From Vitis vinifera (Eukaryota; Streptophyta; Magnoliopsida; Vitales; Vitaceae), in contig NC_081820.1 in NCBI RefSeq assembly GCF_030704535.1, positions 22,993,501-23,057,500 of the forward strand: a DNA stretch of 64,000 bases, read 5' to 3'. The translations under genes were made by a program, and so were the position numbers. How positions within the stretch are numbered: position 1 is the stretch's first letter; every line of letters begins with the position of its first letter. A model generated the notes under the pieces. The model ran no database searches. It had not been told where the DNA came from and worked only from the letters and a program-made list of their open reading frames with translations. Shown one piece after another: positions 25,001 to 35,838 of the stretch.

Positions 25001-26433
25001 ATACAATCCTGATTACCTGAATAACTGTCTTTGATCCAACAAATGCCTCAATCTTTTTCCAATCACGGTCAAAACTGAGTAGAATCAATAACAAAATCAA
25101 TTTATGGAAACTAATCCATTAATTAGGAATAAGAAGAGATAAACTGAAAAGATACACCCATTCTGGTGATGATTCAATTTAGTTTGAAGATTAAAAATGC
25201 TCTCGAAAACAATCTCTAACTAGCTCCATCAAATGATAATCTGACCTATACAGCTTCAATGCCTTCCTAAAGACAAAAAGAGCCTATGCATATGGATTAA
25301 TTTTCTGGTCCTCTCAATCTTATGGATTTGACTTTTACGCAAAACCTCACTTGTGGACAAACTAAATTTTGAATAGGTGGCACAAGATTCTATTTTTTAA
25401 AGCCATGATAAGCTAATCAAGTATACCTCTCTCCCTCTGTCTTCAAAAAATCCACGTAGGGATCACAGTGGCTCAAGCTTATCTGCTTATGGGGTTACCC
25501 ACCCTTATCAGTAGAGTCTTAGGATTCATATAAACAAAGTTGGGGCAGAGTTGTCATGGTGGTAACAAACCCAATCCTAGTTGAAAGCTTCAGAGCAAGT
25601 GTTGGGAATGGTAGAGACCATATAGGAAGGATTGGGCCTAAGGCCTAAGGCTTCAGAGGAATGGTTTGACACATTGGATTCAGGCTGAGTTTTATGTCCC
25701 TTCTTCTTCACTTGTCAATCCTAGTACTTCAACTGGAATTGTTGTGCTGGAAACAGCTCGGGAGGTCTCATTATACTGTGAATAATCTAAAATTTGGAGT
25801 AACAGTGAGAGATGCATTCCATTTCAAACAAATTCTACCCTTTCCCTTTCATATTCGCACTGACTGCAGCACAACTGCAATCGAACATCCAAAAGAGCCC
25901 CCCCAAAACAACAATTCTTAGGTCCTCTTTGGTCCTCCCAAAAATGACGGGAATGAAAAAATATAACTCAAACATGCTAAACAATTTAAACATTTTCATT
26001 TCCTTATTTTTCCCAATAACCAAACAGAGGGCGAGAAAATTAAAACAATCACAAACCCAATTCGAAACCCTAAATTCCCACATCAAAACACATACGTAAC
26101 CTCAAATTCTCAACACAAAGAGATAAACAAAAAAATAAACACGCAATCAAACACATAAAAAAAATGCCCCAACCAAAACCCTATTCGAGTTGAAGCGTCT
26201 TACAGCTGAAGAGCTTCGAGGAACTTGTCGTGCTCGGGCTCGGTCCACTTCTCTCTGCACTTGGTAATAGTGTAGGGCTTCCGGATCTTCTTAGCCGGAT
26301 CCTCCAAAGACGAGGTGGTTGCAGCAGCGGCAGCGGCGGCGGTGGTGGCGAAGGGTCCGAGTCCGGGCAGAGCCATTGAAGCGGGATCGAAGTAGAAGGC
26401 TTCAGAGGAAGGGCTGGGAATGACAGAGACCAT
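19085..26433 (-). CDS. RVE6-like: REVEILLE-type (LHY/CCA1-like) MYB transcription factor
   Basis: Nuclear DNA-binding protein of the circadian clock; this clade binds the evening element and activates evening genes. Exons, minus strand: 26433..26204, 25074..25017, 24933..24810, 24733..24554, 24449..24327, 21095..20986, 20091..20032, 19195..19085; 996 nt, 331 aa, all GT-AG and in frame. A single MYB repeat spans about residues 59-105, with W63, W82 and the class signature SHAQKYF at 99-105. It is followed by [23 protein letters not shown], the proline/basic block of the RVE4/6/8 (LCL) group. The C-terminal region has [17 protein letters not shown] and [12 protein letters not shown], also typical. 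Residues 32-38 are an alanine run coded by GCN repeats. The start MVSVIP was preferred to an in-frame ATG 12 codons upstream because the family starts this way. The stop TAA overlaps a possible donor (GGGTAAGG), so a further exon is not excluded. RVE6 is the closest by length; RVE3/5 are possible. Confidence 0.9.
21500..22400 (-). mobile_element. Decayed LINE (non-LTR retrotransposon) 3' part in RVE intron 5
   Basis: Minus-strand remnants of the C-terminal end of a plant LINE ORF2. [11 protein letters not shown] and [10 protein letters not shown] lie near 22370-22200, then [10 protein letters not shown] and a zf-RVT zinc-knuckle segment [19 protein letters not shown] near 22165-22090, then [17 protein letters not shown] near 21640-21570. 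Stops and frameshifts interrupt it, including a stop directly after QRRG where the family has Trp. Endonuclease and RT domains are absent. Minus-strand open frames at 22800-23550 may be a remnant of the upstream part, but I cannot identify them. Confidence 0.75.
22697..22955. repeat. Internal direct duplication (~150-bp offset)
   Basis: CCCCACAAATCTGTTGAAAG at 22700 recurs as CCCCACAAATCTATTGAAAG at 22854, both followed by CTACCAATTTGTTGTTAAACC and a shared AATAAAAAAG-GCCAT segment. The downstream stretch TCATCGTGGCTCACTCC-AGC also appears twice (22791 and 22920). It lies in probable LINE-derived DNA inside the RVE intron. Confidence 0.7.
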
Positions 26434-26532
26434 GCGGGTTGAAAGACGATGCTTAGGGTTGAAGCTCACTCACTGAATTTTTTGTGGTTCCGTTCATCTC
26501 CAGTTTGGATTCAAGTCCATCTCGATAAATCT

Positions 26533-26656
26533 CCGAAACGCAGCGTTTTGCCCAACATCGGCCAAGTCCAACTGTTCAAGCCTACAAGCTTCCAAAAGTA
26601 TCGTTTTTCCTTTTTGTTTCTACCGTTTCTTGGACGTCAAAACGCAGCGTTTTGAG
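26533..26656. promoter_or_regulatory. Two AAACGCAGCGTTTTG palindromes upstream of the RVE gene
   Basis: The near-palindrome AAACGCAGCGTTTTG occurs twice, about 100 bp apart, at 26537-26551 and 26640-26654, upstream of the minus-strand REVEILLE start. Similar dyads AAACGACACCGTTT and GGCGTCGTTTAG occur in the HMA gene promoters. They may be transcription-factor sites; the factor is unknown. Confidence 0.4.
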
Positions 26657-26659
26657 ATT

Positions 26660-27050
26660 GTTTAGCCCGGAATTACCGAGTTGCCACAAGGAAATAATAT
26701 AAACGTTCTCTCATTTAATACGCCCCTCTTTTTACCCCTCCCTCGTTTTGTAATTTTCCTTTCATTTAGAATTTACTTGGAACTTTCTAGACTACATGCT
26801 CAACATTTCTAGAACTTTCTAACTACCAAACCCCACAATTTTCTCACTTTTCAGTTGTTAATAAATTATGATAAATAAAATAATAAATAATAGTAAAGGA
26901 ATATGAACTTATCCAATTTTATGTGAATTTATTGAAATGAATATGAACTTCACCATTAGACAATAATTGAATTTGAGGTAACATGGACCACTCGTATTGA
27001 TGAGAATATGAACTTTCATGTCAAGTGACGTGTACAAACTTCATCCCTTG
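26660..27050. other. Intergenic DNA
   Basis: Mostly AT-rich with no gene on either strand. It ends where homology with the second HMA block begins (GAGTAA-GTGTTTGGTG, near 27045-27058). Confidence 0.5.
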
Positions 27051-27419
27051 AGTAACGTGTTTGGTGCACCAACCTACTCATGTAATTTATATGTGTAATA
27101 AATGAGAATCCGTGTTATTACTAATATGGGTTTTTTTTTGGAATCTTTCTATTAAATTAGCCTTCATTTGGAATAAGACACATGGTATGAGAGTCTCTTA
27201 TAAATAGAAAAGTTTTCGGGAACAAAGGTAATAGTTTTTTGACATTAAACTTATATAATGTAGATGGAATGCAAATCATATTAATTTTAATTTAATTTAA
27301 TTATGTATTTTTTTTATTTAATAAACTCTTAAATACTTACTAAATTATACTTAAATGCAACTTTTAATAATATTTGGATAAGATTATGAATTAATAAGTA
27401 TCAATTTTTGGTATTGCCC

Positions 27420-27787
27420 CCATGGAAGAATGTCCAAAGTGTGAATGTATTCGAGTCTTCACGCGCCTGAGAGGAGGACAAACATGTCAACTTTTTGTAG
27501 AAATGTCACAGAAACGACACCGTTTCAGTTCTCCCGAGCATCTGAACGGCGTCGTTTAGTGTGGCTTCTGCCACCTTGCCACGAGTCTCCGCGTCTGACT
27601 TTTGCTCAGCATGGGCCTGGGTTCGCTCGGTTTTCTTCGCTCTCAAATCACTACAAATACGACGCCTTGGCTCCTGCGAACTTCGCCAAATTCATCAAAC
27701 TTCATCTCCTTCAACTTCTCATTCTTCAGTCTTCTTCTTCTTCTTCCTCTGTTCAGGCTTTCGTCTCTTACATTTTCTCATACTTCA
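27420..27787 (+). promoter_or_regulatory. Promoter and 5' UTR of HMA gene A
   Basis: Contains ATGGAAGAATGTCCAAA, TCTTCACGCGCCTGAGAGGA, the dyads AAACGACACCGTTTCAG (27515) and GGCGTCGTTTAG (27549), and a variant TATA sequence CACTACAAATACGACG near 27650. A CTT-repeat leader (27728-27745) precedes the ATG at 27788. The same order recurs at 49320-49711 (gene C). Gene E (58450-58752) shares it but lacks the two dyads. Confidence 0.55.
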
Positions 27788-28756
27788 ATGGAAAAGAAGG
27801 TCGGTTCTCTCTCCAATGTAGCTTTTTTTTTTTTTGCTTATTTGTTTGGGTTTGTTCTGCTTTTTTTTCTTTTTTAAGGAATAAGATTGCATGTGTGTGA
27901 TGGGTTTTGCACATATACTAGTTTGGTTGTTGAGAAAAGAAAAGAATAGAATAGAAAAGAAAATGGAAGTTTGGGTGTTATCTTGGAGCTTTTCGTTTTT
28001 TCTTCATTTGTTTTTTATTTTGATTATGCAGATCTTAGGTTGTTTCTTTTTTGGATGACAGAAAATCGTTTTGAAGTTGGAATTACACGATGACAAAACC
28101 AAGCAGAAGGCCATGAAGAATGTCTGTAGCCATTTAGGTATTGAATTTTTTGAATTGTTTGCACCCTCTGTTTGGTTGATGAGAAAACTGAAGAAATGAC
28201 AAATTCTAGAAGTAAAATCAAAATGTTGAGTCAAATCCATGCGTTTTATGTTCAACCAAGTCAAATAGTTGTATTAGCCCCTAGAAAATGAACAGTCACA
28301 TCACATCACATCATATACTAAGGAATTGCAAATCTTTCATTTCATTTCCAACATTTTCTCATCAACCAAACATTAAGTACCGAATTCAAACAAGAAAACC
28401 CACTTCTTAAAACCTCAAAAACTGACAAATTTGAGTGGCTTTGAACTGTAATTAATGAATTTGCAGGAGTTGAATCAGTGTCCATGGACATGAAGGAAAA
28501 GAAACTGACAGTAGTTGGGCATGTTGGTATAATAAATATGGTGAAACAATTGAGAAAGCTTTGTCACACAGATTTAGTCTTGGTTGGATCACCAGTAGAA
28601 GCAGCAGAAAATAAGGAGGGGCCCAAGGAGCCCAAGAAACCAAAAGAGAAAAAAGACAGTAAAGATGCTTCCTATGGGAATCCTGGCTATGCCACATTTG
28701 ATCATTATGATCCAGGTCATGTAGAAGAATATCCCAATGCTTGTGTCATATGCTAA
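27788..28756 (+). CDS. HMA-domain isoprenylated protein A (HIPP-like, type I)
   Basis: Exons 27788..27799 (MEKK), 28062..28137, 28467..28756; 378 nt, 125 aa. Residues ~5-70 form a heavy-metal-associated ferredoxin-like fold: KIVLKLELHDDKTKQKAMKN, then GVESVSMDMKEKKLTVVG and VKQLRKLCHTDLVLVG. The loop that carries MxCxxC in metal-binding members reads LHDDKTKQ, with no cysteine, so metal transfer is unlikely. A Lys/Pro/Glu-rich linker follows, and the protein ends in CVIC, a CaaX box for prenylation and membrane attachment. Plant sHMA/HIPP proteins of this sort are known as host targets of pathogen effectors (for example rice HIPP19, Pi21); whether this one is, is not shown. Introns fall after codon 4 and after the helix, as in all five copies here. 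Confidence 0.88.
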
Positions 28757-28929
28757 GTGGCACATGATTGAAGAATGGTGTTTTGAGTTTTGGGTCTTGT
28801 AAATGTTACTGATAAGGCCTTGTCCAGTGGAGGGGATGGCGGCTGATTGATTCCGGGCAAATATTTATTTGCAATTCTGTCATGTCAGAATGCTTACGAT
28901 GAATGATTACGATTCTTTTGTGACGACAC

Positions 28930-29190
28930 CGCTGTGGAAAAATAAGTTCCTTGATGATCACGAATCTGCGCGTGGTTCATGAGTCTTGAAATTCTGTCAA
29001 CAAGCCTACTGGCTACTCCCCCCCCATGATATCCACACAAAACCTATGTTGCGTAGCCATCTCCATCATTGAATAATTTATAATAAAATTTGGATAGTTG
29101 TTGTACGATGCGGGCTTGAGTAGTAAGATTTGAAAACATGCATGTATTACCATCCAAGTATTCATTCCATGTTTATGGAAGCAATACTTT
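28930..29190 (-). pseudogene. Relic matching the minus-strand frame at 57241-57468
   Basis: About 260 bp closely similar to 57240-57520. On the minus strand it reads GDGYAT and then hits a stop, where the other copy reads GDGHATKVLFG. I do not recognise the source gene. It lies between HMA genes A and B and marks part of the segmental duplication. No other gene is seen in 28757-29300. Confidence 0.45.
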
Positions 29191-29311
29191 CTGATTCACT
29201 CCATTTAACCTTAGGTCGAACCCGATACTTAAATTGGTTCATATCATTTTTTTTTTTTTTTTTAGCGTGAATTCAATTTGGATTGAGATTACACTTAGGT
29301 TATTAGTTTCT

Positions 29312-29535
29312 CTAAACGACGTCATCTCCCACGTAGGGTTTTTTGGCCATTTTGTCCATCTATGCGTCTGGCAAGACTTGACCTGGGGTTGACACGGTTT
29401 TTATTGTATCTATAAATTAATTTGGTGTTCCGGGAACGAACTCCAAATTCATAAATTCTTCCACATCAACTTCCCTTTCTCCACTACTCTTCTTTTTCAG
29501 TGTCTGGTCTGGTCTGGTATCATTTCCATAACTCA
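29312..29535 (+). promoter_or_regulatory. Promoter and 5' UTR of HMA gene B
   Basis: A dyad-like AAACGACGTCATCTCCCAC at 29315 is followed by GCGTCTGGCAAGACTTGACC and a TATA box CTATAAATTA near 29409, then a pyrimidine-rich leader to the ATG at 29536. The matching region of gene D (52905-53115) keeps AAACGACGTCGTCTCCCAC. Confidence 0.55.
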
Positions 29536-30626
29536 ATGGAGACGAAGGTCTGTTGTATCTCTGATATAGCTTTTTGTTTTGGGGTTTGTTCTGTTTTCCT
29601 TGAGGAATAAGCTTGCATGGCTGTGATGGGTTTTGGCTATTTGGTTGCTGAGAAACTGAGGAAATGGAAAGGAAAGAAAAGATATAGGGGCCTTGTTGAA
29701 AAGCTAACTCTTTCTCTTCTACGATTAGAAGAATCGAGTTTTCTTGTTGTTTCTTTTCCTAATTTTTCTCAGAAATCAAACGGAGCATTAAGGAATTTGA
29801 ATAAGTTCTATGGGTTTTGCTTTGCTTGAGCTCCTATTCCCACTTTAGTAGGTTTTGTAAAGATGAAAATTTTCTAGGTCTTCTGATGTTTTTTTTATTT
29901 TTATATTGTTGATGGTTGTTCCCCTTTTTCTTTTTCTCTGAGTCACAGCGTATCTCAAGCTGTTCTTTATTTTGTCGTGACAGAAAATAATCTTGAAGTT
30001 GGAGGTATTCGATGACAAAGCCAAGCGGAAGGCCATGAGGAATGTCTCTTGCCTTCTAGGTATTGAATCTGAAGTTATTGCAAAATTTACTCTAATCCCT
30101 GTTTAGACCTTTGGTTTATGTGAAAACAGAGCAAAATTAAGAGTTTATTTTCATCCCAAAGACTAAAAAAAGTCACGCAATGTTTTCTTTGGCTTTCTCA
30201 TCTTTTTCTTACTCTTTCCCATCAACCAAATGGTTTATTGAACTCACAGAAGAAAGTCCAGTTCCTAAAAGCTTAAAAACTGCTCCAATCTGAATGGTTT
30301 TAAATTGCAATTTTGCAGGAGTTACTTCAATCTCCGTGGATATGAAGGACAAGAAATTGACTGTAATCGGAGATGTGGATCCAGTATGCATAGTGAGCAA
30401 GTTGAGGAAGTTTTGCCGCACAGAGATATTATCAGTTGGACCAGCAAAAGAGCCAGAGAAGAAGAAGGAGCCTAAGAAAGAGGAGCCCAAGAAAGAAGAG
30501 AAGGACCCTAAAGATCAATGGCCTGATCTTGTTAAAGCATGCCAAGCCTATTGCCCTTGCTATGCCCCACACTACTGTTATATTAGAAGTGTGGAAGAAG
30601 ACCCAAATGCTTGTGTCATTTGTTAA
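29536..30626 (+). CDS. HMA-domain isoprenylated protein B (HIPP-like, type II)
   Basis: Exons 29536..29547 (METK), 29984..30059, 30319..30626; 396 nt, 131 aa. HMA fold without Cxx[55 protein letters not shown]. The linker is a Lys/Glu/Pro repeat ([18 protein letters not shown]). Unlike type I, the C-terminal part is cysteine-rich: C104, C108, C110 and C116 in a [13 protein letters not shown] stretch, before the CaaX box CVIC (128-131). The extra cysteines could be palmitoylated or bind metal; neither is shown. About 0.8 kb downstream of gene A in the same direction, each with its own promoter. Complete and probably functional. Confidence 0.88.
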
Positions 30627-31155
30627 TCACCAGATCATAGAAGAACCCAAAAAGGCAAAAGCAATAGTATCTGTCAATGGGTGATTATAGATATGGGTCT
30701 TCCATAATGATGGTGCATTCAAGAACAGAAGCCTTATGTACAGTAGTGGATGATTAGTATTGTATGCCAGATTTGATTTGGAATGTATCATATTTTGGGT
30801 TGTTTTTTTCCATGAATGGAGTAAGAACTTGGAGTTGCTATGATAATTGAATATCGTGTCTCCTTGGTGATGGAAATTTGAGATGACAACATAGAAAAGA
30901 ATATCTCCTTTTGTTTCAATTATTTCATACCCTTTTAAGCTTTTGGAAGAAGAAGAAAAAGGGAACTTGGATACTTGATTATTGAGTGGCTCACTACCAT
31001 ACAAATTACAATCCAATGATAATGATCTAGAGACTGAAAATTTTGCTGTTCTATTTGTTTCAAATTATTGTGACTATATGTCTCTCAATTCTACTTTTGT
31101 GGGAGTTCCTAAAGAAGATATTTTACATATTTTGTGATGATGGATACAAGGACCG

Positions 31156-31714
31156 TACGAATATGAAGAAGAAATAATCAACCAATTTATTGAATTCAAT
31201 ACACAAATTCCTTGGAGCTGTAATACTACCCACACAATAAAGAACTCACACACATGGACACCAAAGAAACGATAATCAAAACACAAAGGTTTACATGGTT
31301 TGATAAAAAATTGACCTACATCCACGAATTGTAGCAATAATTTTTACTATTTGTAGTCAATGATTCAAGGCAAAACATACCAGAACAATTTCCCTCTAAA
31401 TAAACCCCCAAATTACAAGCACACAACAACGTGCTTACTTGCCTTGATTTTTTATATTTTATCTTTCTATTCTGCCACCCTTAACAGTAGGCCACAAATC
31501 TGGTTTGATTTACACCTCATTTCCTATTCCATATTGTTTCCCAAAAAACCAAATCCCCTATTTAATTTTTTAGAAACAGAAAATTCAAAATGAAAAAATC
31601 ATCCATCTTGACTGTAAAATCTAATATGATGACAAATGTCCAGAAGCCAAATTTTGACACAAATCTCTGCTTGGCTTTGCATTTATCATCCAATTGCTGC
31701 TACTCAATCTTCTT
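31156..31714. other. Junction between HMA block 1 and copia remnant
   Basis: After the end of block homology at about 31155 there is AT-rich sequence with no gene. It may include the decayed LTR of the copia element that follows, but I could not find a matching second LTR. Confidence 0.4.
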
Positions 31715-33650
31715 TTAGTTGCTTAGAATATTTATCAAGCTCAAGCAATGCTTGAACTTGATAGTTGTCAATGCCTTCGTCAACATATTAGTTGGGTTGT
31801 CATTCGTATGAATCTTCTCAATCACAACTTCACCTTTCGACACCACATCTCTCAGGAAATATAACTTGACATCTATATGCTTTGTTCTTTCATGAAACAT
31901 GGTATTCCTTATCAAGTAAATTGCACTCTGATTATCACATTGAACCGCCAACGTCTTCTATGCCAACCCTAGCTCACCAATCATCCCTTTAACCCACAAA
32001 GCTTCTTTCACAGTTTCCGTAAGAGCTACATATTCAGTTTCCGTCGAGGATAGAGCCACCATGGATTGAAGACTAGCTTCCAGCTTATAGTACCACCAAA
32101 CAACGTGAAAACATATCCTGTCAAGGATTTCCTTGTGTCCGCACTTCCTGCATAATCAGAATCTACATACCCTTCTACAACACCTAACTCTCCAATAGCT
32201 TCATCTCCATAGAGAATTCCAACATCAGTAGATTCCTTCAAATACCTTAGGACATTTCATAGCATTCCAATGTTCCCTTCCTAAATTTGACATAAATCTA
32301 CTTATCATGCCGATGACATAGGCCAAATCTGACTTACTACATACCATTGCATACATGATGCTACCAACAACACTAGCATATGACATTTCCTCCATGTACT
32401 TGACTTCCTCCTCAATCTTAGGTGAATTCTCTGCTGTCATTTTAAAGTGTTGTGCCAGTGGAGTGTTAATAGGTTTTTCTTGACTCGTGCTAAACCTCTC
32501 CAAAACCTAATTACATGCCCTTTTTAAGTAAGCTTTAATGTCTTCCTTTTCCTATCACATGATATCTCCATTCCAAACATTCTTTGGGTAGGTCCCAAAT
32601 CTTCATCTTAAATTTTCCTTTCAATTGTTTCTTCAAATCTTCAATTGCTGCCTTGTCACAACTTACCAACAACATGTCATCAACATACAATAGAAGATAG
32701 ACATTACTAGCACTTGATTTCTTCTTGAAGTAAACACAACTATCAAATTGGCTTCTTTCAAAACCATTATATATTATGAGATCATCAAAGCACTTATACC
32801 ATTCTCGAGGGGACTATTTCAAACTATACAATGATTTCTTTAATAGACAAACCTGATCTCCCTTGCTTTTAATTTCAAAACCTTCGGGTTGCCTCATGTA
32901 AATAGTCTTCTCAAGCTCACCATGAAAAAATGTTGTTTTGACATCCATTTGCTCAAGCTCCATGTCAAAATGTGCCACCATAATTAGCAAAATCTGGATT
33001 GAACTATGTTTCACCACCAAAGAGAATATTTATGTGTAATCCATTCCTTATTTCTGTGTAAAACCTCTAGCAACCAACTTGGCTTTGTACCGTGTTTTCT
33101 CTACTCCTAGTATAGTCTTTTTCTTATTATAAATCTACTTACACTTGACAAGCTTCTTATCTTTTGGTCTCTCCACAAAACCCAAGTCTTGTTTTTATAT
33201 AATGATTCAATTTCATCTTCCATGGTCTCTTGCCATTTTTCTTTGTCATCATAGCTCATTGCTTGTTGACAACTTTTTGGTTCTCGATTTAAAGACTCAC
33301 TAGCAGTTGTAAGAGCAAAAGCTACTATGTCTTCATAACCATACTTCTGAGGCAGTCTTATAACTCTTCTCTACCTGTCTCTCGCCAATTGATAATCATC
33401 ACACCCTTGTTCCTGGTAATGTTGAGTGTAGACCCTCCATTTTGCCCTCCTAGCACATGTCCTATTAGGTTTTCGTTCGGTACTTTACAACAATTCCTTG
33501 ACGACCCATTACTATTCATGTAACTTATTTTTTCCGAGCCACCTTGGAAACTTTGGTTGAGAGGTTGATTCGGCTCCTCCTTATGACCTTGGCCGCCCTT
33601 CGAGTTTAGATTAGGCTTCACTTAGATGTACTTTAGGTTAGATTTAGTTA
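31715..33650 (-). mobile_element. Decayed Ty1/copia retrotransposon pol fragment
   Basis: Minus-strand pieces of copia pol in the expected order. QMDVKTTFFHGELEKTIYMRQPEGF (RT, 32960-32880) comes first. Then comes the region containing SYASVVGSIMYAMVCSKSDLAY (32390-32320), GYVDSDYAGSADTRKSLTGYVF (32165-32110), and the RNase H end CDNQSAIYLIRNTMFHERTKHIDVKLYFLRD (31940-31850). Several stops and frameshifts break it; gag and most of integrase are not recognisable. Not active. Confidence 0.88.
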
Positions 33651-33830
33651 GGCCCACTTAGACTCACCATAGGGCCATATAGATATACCCGACCCATTAG
33701 ACACCACCTTAGGCCCATCTAGATTTGCTCAGGCTCACCTAGGTACACTTGGCCCCTTAGGCCTACCTAGGTCACTTAAGCCCACTTAGGTCACTTAGGC
33801 ATACTTGACCCATTAGTCATTATTAGTGTG
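33600..33830. repeat. Short degenerate CTTAGGCCCACTTAGG repeats
   Basis: Multiple imperfect copies of CTTAGG-CCCA-CTTAGGTCA and of CCTAGGT, adjacent to the upstream end of the copia remnant. The next stretch, 33870-34100, is T-rich simple sequence (TTTATTTATTTTTA) with no real gene. Confidence 0.6.
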
Positions 33831-34405
33831 GCTTGTATGACTCGCATGGTTGCATGGCTTGCATGACTCATTTTTCTTATTTCCTTATTTTTATTTTTGT
33901 TATTATTATAAATCACTTTTATTTATTCATGTATTATATTTATTTATTTATTTTATTTTTATTTTTATTATTATCAATCTCTTATTTTTATTTAGTTATT
34001 TATTTATTGATTTCATTTACTTATTTATTATCTTGCTATTTATTCATTTATTTTTTTAGATTTTTTTTATCATTCTCTAAATTTTTTATTCATTTTTGAT
34101 TTAATAATTTGATGTTTTTATAGAAAAATCTACCAACGGATAAGAATAGTTGATTCTTGTAAAACTAGGAGAAAGAAAGAAACTTTTTTGGGGCGTTATT
34201 GAAGATCACCTTTGGAGGGTTAAAATAGGGATGAAGAAATTTTTAAAAAAGATGGTTTTCTTTGGGTGATAGACACGGATTGGTTTTTGGAAATTCCAAA
34301 GGATTTTTCTGGTGGAGAAAACACGGAATTTGGAGAGAGGGCCTTCTCCTCCAGGCAATACATGACTGCCACTTGCTATTTTTCTAGTGGGGGAGATGTG
34401 GAATA

Positions 34406-35151
34406 TGTTGAGGTCTCGCGTCCTTGGTGATCCACGTAGTTGCTGCAAAGATGGATGGACGCACGATCTCAACCAATATAGATTCCTGGTTCAGTCGTTC
34501 CTGCAAAAAACGTTCGGACGGGGTGTCCGTACGCACCCTCCGATGGTTTTGTTAGCCATGGTTTAGAGAGATAAATCAGTTGGCTTTTTTACTAGGTATA
34601 GCAAGCTTACCTTCCTCTTTGTGTGAAGGTTCATATATATAGTACCAGAAGCTTTGTTTCCCTCTTTAATGGTAGGGAGATATTTTGGCTTGTCATGATG
34701 CCTCTAGGTAGTGACAGGGCCATCATCACTCATAGGGCGGCTGCCAGCGATCGTGGGAGGTGCCGCAGCTGTCAGAGATCGTGGGAAGTGACTTGCCATC
34801 ACTTCATTCCTGTCATCTCATTCTGCAAGTGACGGAACGTGGGTCATGGCAGGCTGTTGCGATGACGTGCAAGACTTGCTTACTTCAGTCAATGATTAGG
34901 ACGAACATATCCGGATAGTATATGTCGGTCGTCCGGATGTGATATGTCGGTCGTCCGGATGCGATATGTCGGTCGTCCGGATGTTATGTTTGTGAGTGTT
35001 GTGTGCCTCTCCTTAAGGGAGTCCGGATAGGAGAAACGCGCCACGTGTACTCTTGGGGAAATCCGGATGAGATTGATCCGGATGAGAATGTGTGCCACGT
35101 GTCATCAGGAGATGTTTGCCACGTGGGGGGGGGGGGGGGGGGGTCCTTACA
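34406..35151 (-). repeat. 3' LTR of the gypsy element (746 bp)
   Basis: Direct-repeat partner of 44051..44727. It is 69 bp longer because of two extra copies of a 22-bp unit (TATGTCGGTCGTCCGGATG plus 3 nt; three copies at 34919-34984 against one), an extra ~15 bp near 35070, and a longer G-run (35125-35143). It holds three CACGTG G-boxes at 35042, 35096 and 35120. Confidence 0.95.
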
Positions 35152-35166
35152 ATGCCCCCCTTTTAA
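35152..35166 (-). promoter_or_regulatory. Polypurine tract
   Basis: On the minus strand TTAAAAGGGGGGCAT abuts the LTR start TGTAAGGACC. Its place next to this LTR shows that 34406-35151 is the 3' LTR and that the element runs on the minus strand. Confidence 0.85.
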
Positions 35167-35252
35167 CTTGCTCATTTTGCCTTGGCAAAATGGGCGGGTT
35201 AAAAAATGATTGTTTTTCGGAAACCAAAGTTGACTTTTTTGCTTGATTAGGC

Positions 35253-35390
35253 CACGTGGTGAGCGGGGGCAAAGAGAGAGAAGAACATTTATGATGAGCC
35301 GTCGTCTCTGTGTATTCCCAGGCAGCGTGTCGTTTTAATGATGGCGTAGCTGAGCGTTTGGTATACTGAGGGGCTGTTGCCATATAAATA
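35253..35390 (+). promoter_or_regulatory. Promoter of the antisense gene
   Basis: A G-box CACGTG at 35253-35258 and a TATAAATA box at 35383-35390 lie outside the LTR, about 450 bp before the antisense ATG at 35839. The pyrimidine-rich sequence after the TATA box fits a leader. This suggests transcription independent of the sense LTR promoter. Confidence 0.6.
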
Positions 35391-35838
35391 GCATACTGTG
35401 CCTTCTGTTTGCATTTTTTCCTACTGCGTTTTTCCGTTAGTGCTTCTTCTTCTACCTTCTGCATTCCTTTGTTTCCGAGTGAAGCCCTAGGGTTTTCTGC
35501 TGGTGATTTTCGCGTCTTGACGGTGACTGCATTTGCGGTTTTTAACCCTACTTTTCCGGTTTACACTTGGTACGTTCGCTTTTCTTGTTTTCTCATTTTT
35601 TGTGGTTTGTTGGGCACGTTGCTTTGCGACTGGAAGTTGGTATTTTTGGTTTCTAGGGTTTTTTCAGGGGGTATTGACTGTGTTTTGGGTGGGTTTAGGA
35701 TTTCTGTTGCCCCCCTTGTGCCTTTTGTGGGCCATCGATTCTTCTTTGGGGTAGAGTTCAAGGTTGTGGGGTTTGGATTGCTGTGTTTGACTGTTGTCCT
35801 TCTTTCATGCAGGTTTCATTTCAGTCTCAGGCTAAAAA

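Larger units (their letters stand above)
27051..31155 (+). repeat. Segmental duplication block, copy 1 (HMA genes A and B)
   Basis: Collinear with 48965-54650: shared promoter, introns, exons and 3' flanks of a type I gene followed by a type II gene. Left end at GTGTTTGGTG-ACCAACCTAC, right end at TGATGGATACAAGGA. The spacer between A and B (about 0.8 kb) is much shorter than that between C and D (about 2.4 kb). Part of it (28830-29190) matches 57180-57540 instead, so copies have been rearranged. Confidence 0.8.

Noticed and set aside
27445-27900. 151-codon plus-strand frame over the promoter and first exon of HMA gene A (and 112-codon counterpart at 49468)
   Set aside because: Covers promoter, 5' UTR and intron 1; the equivalent frame is not kept in copy E and has the wrong frame for exon 2.
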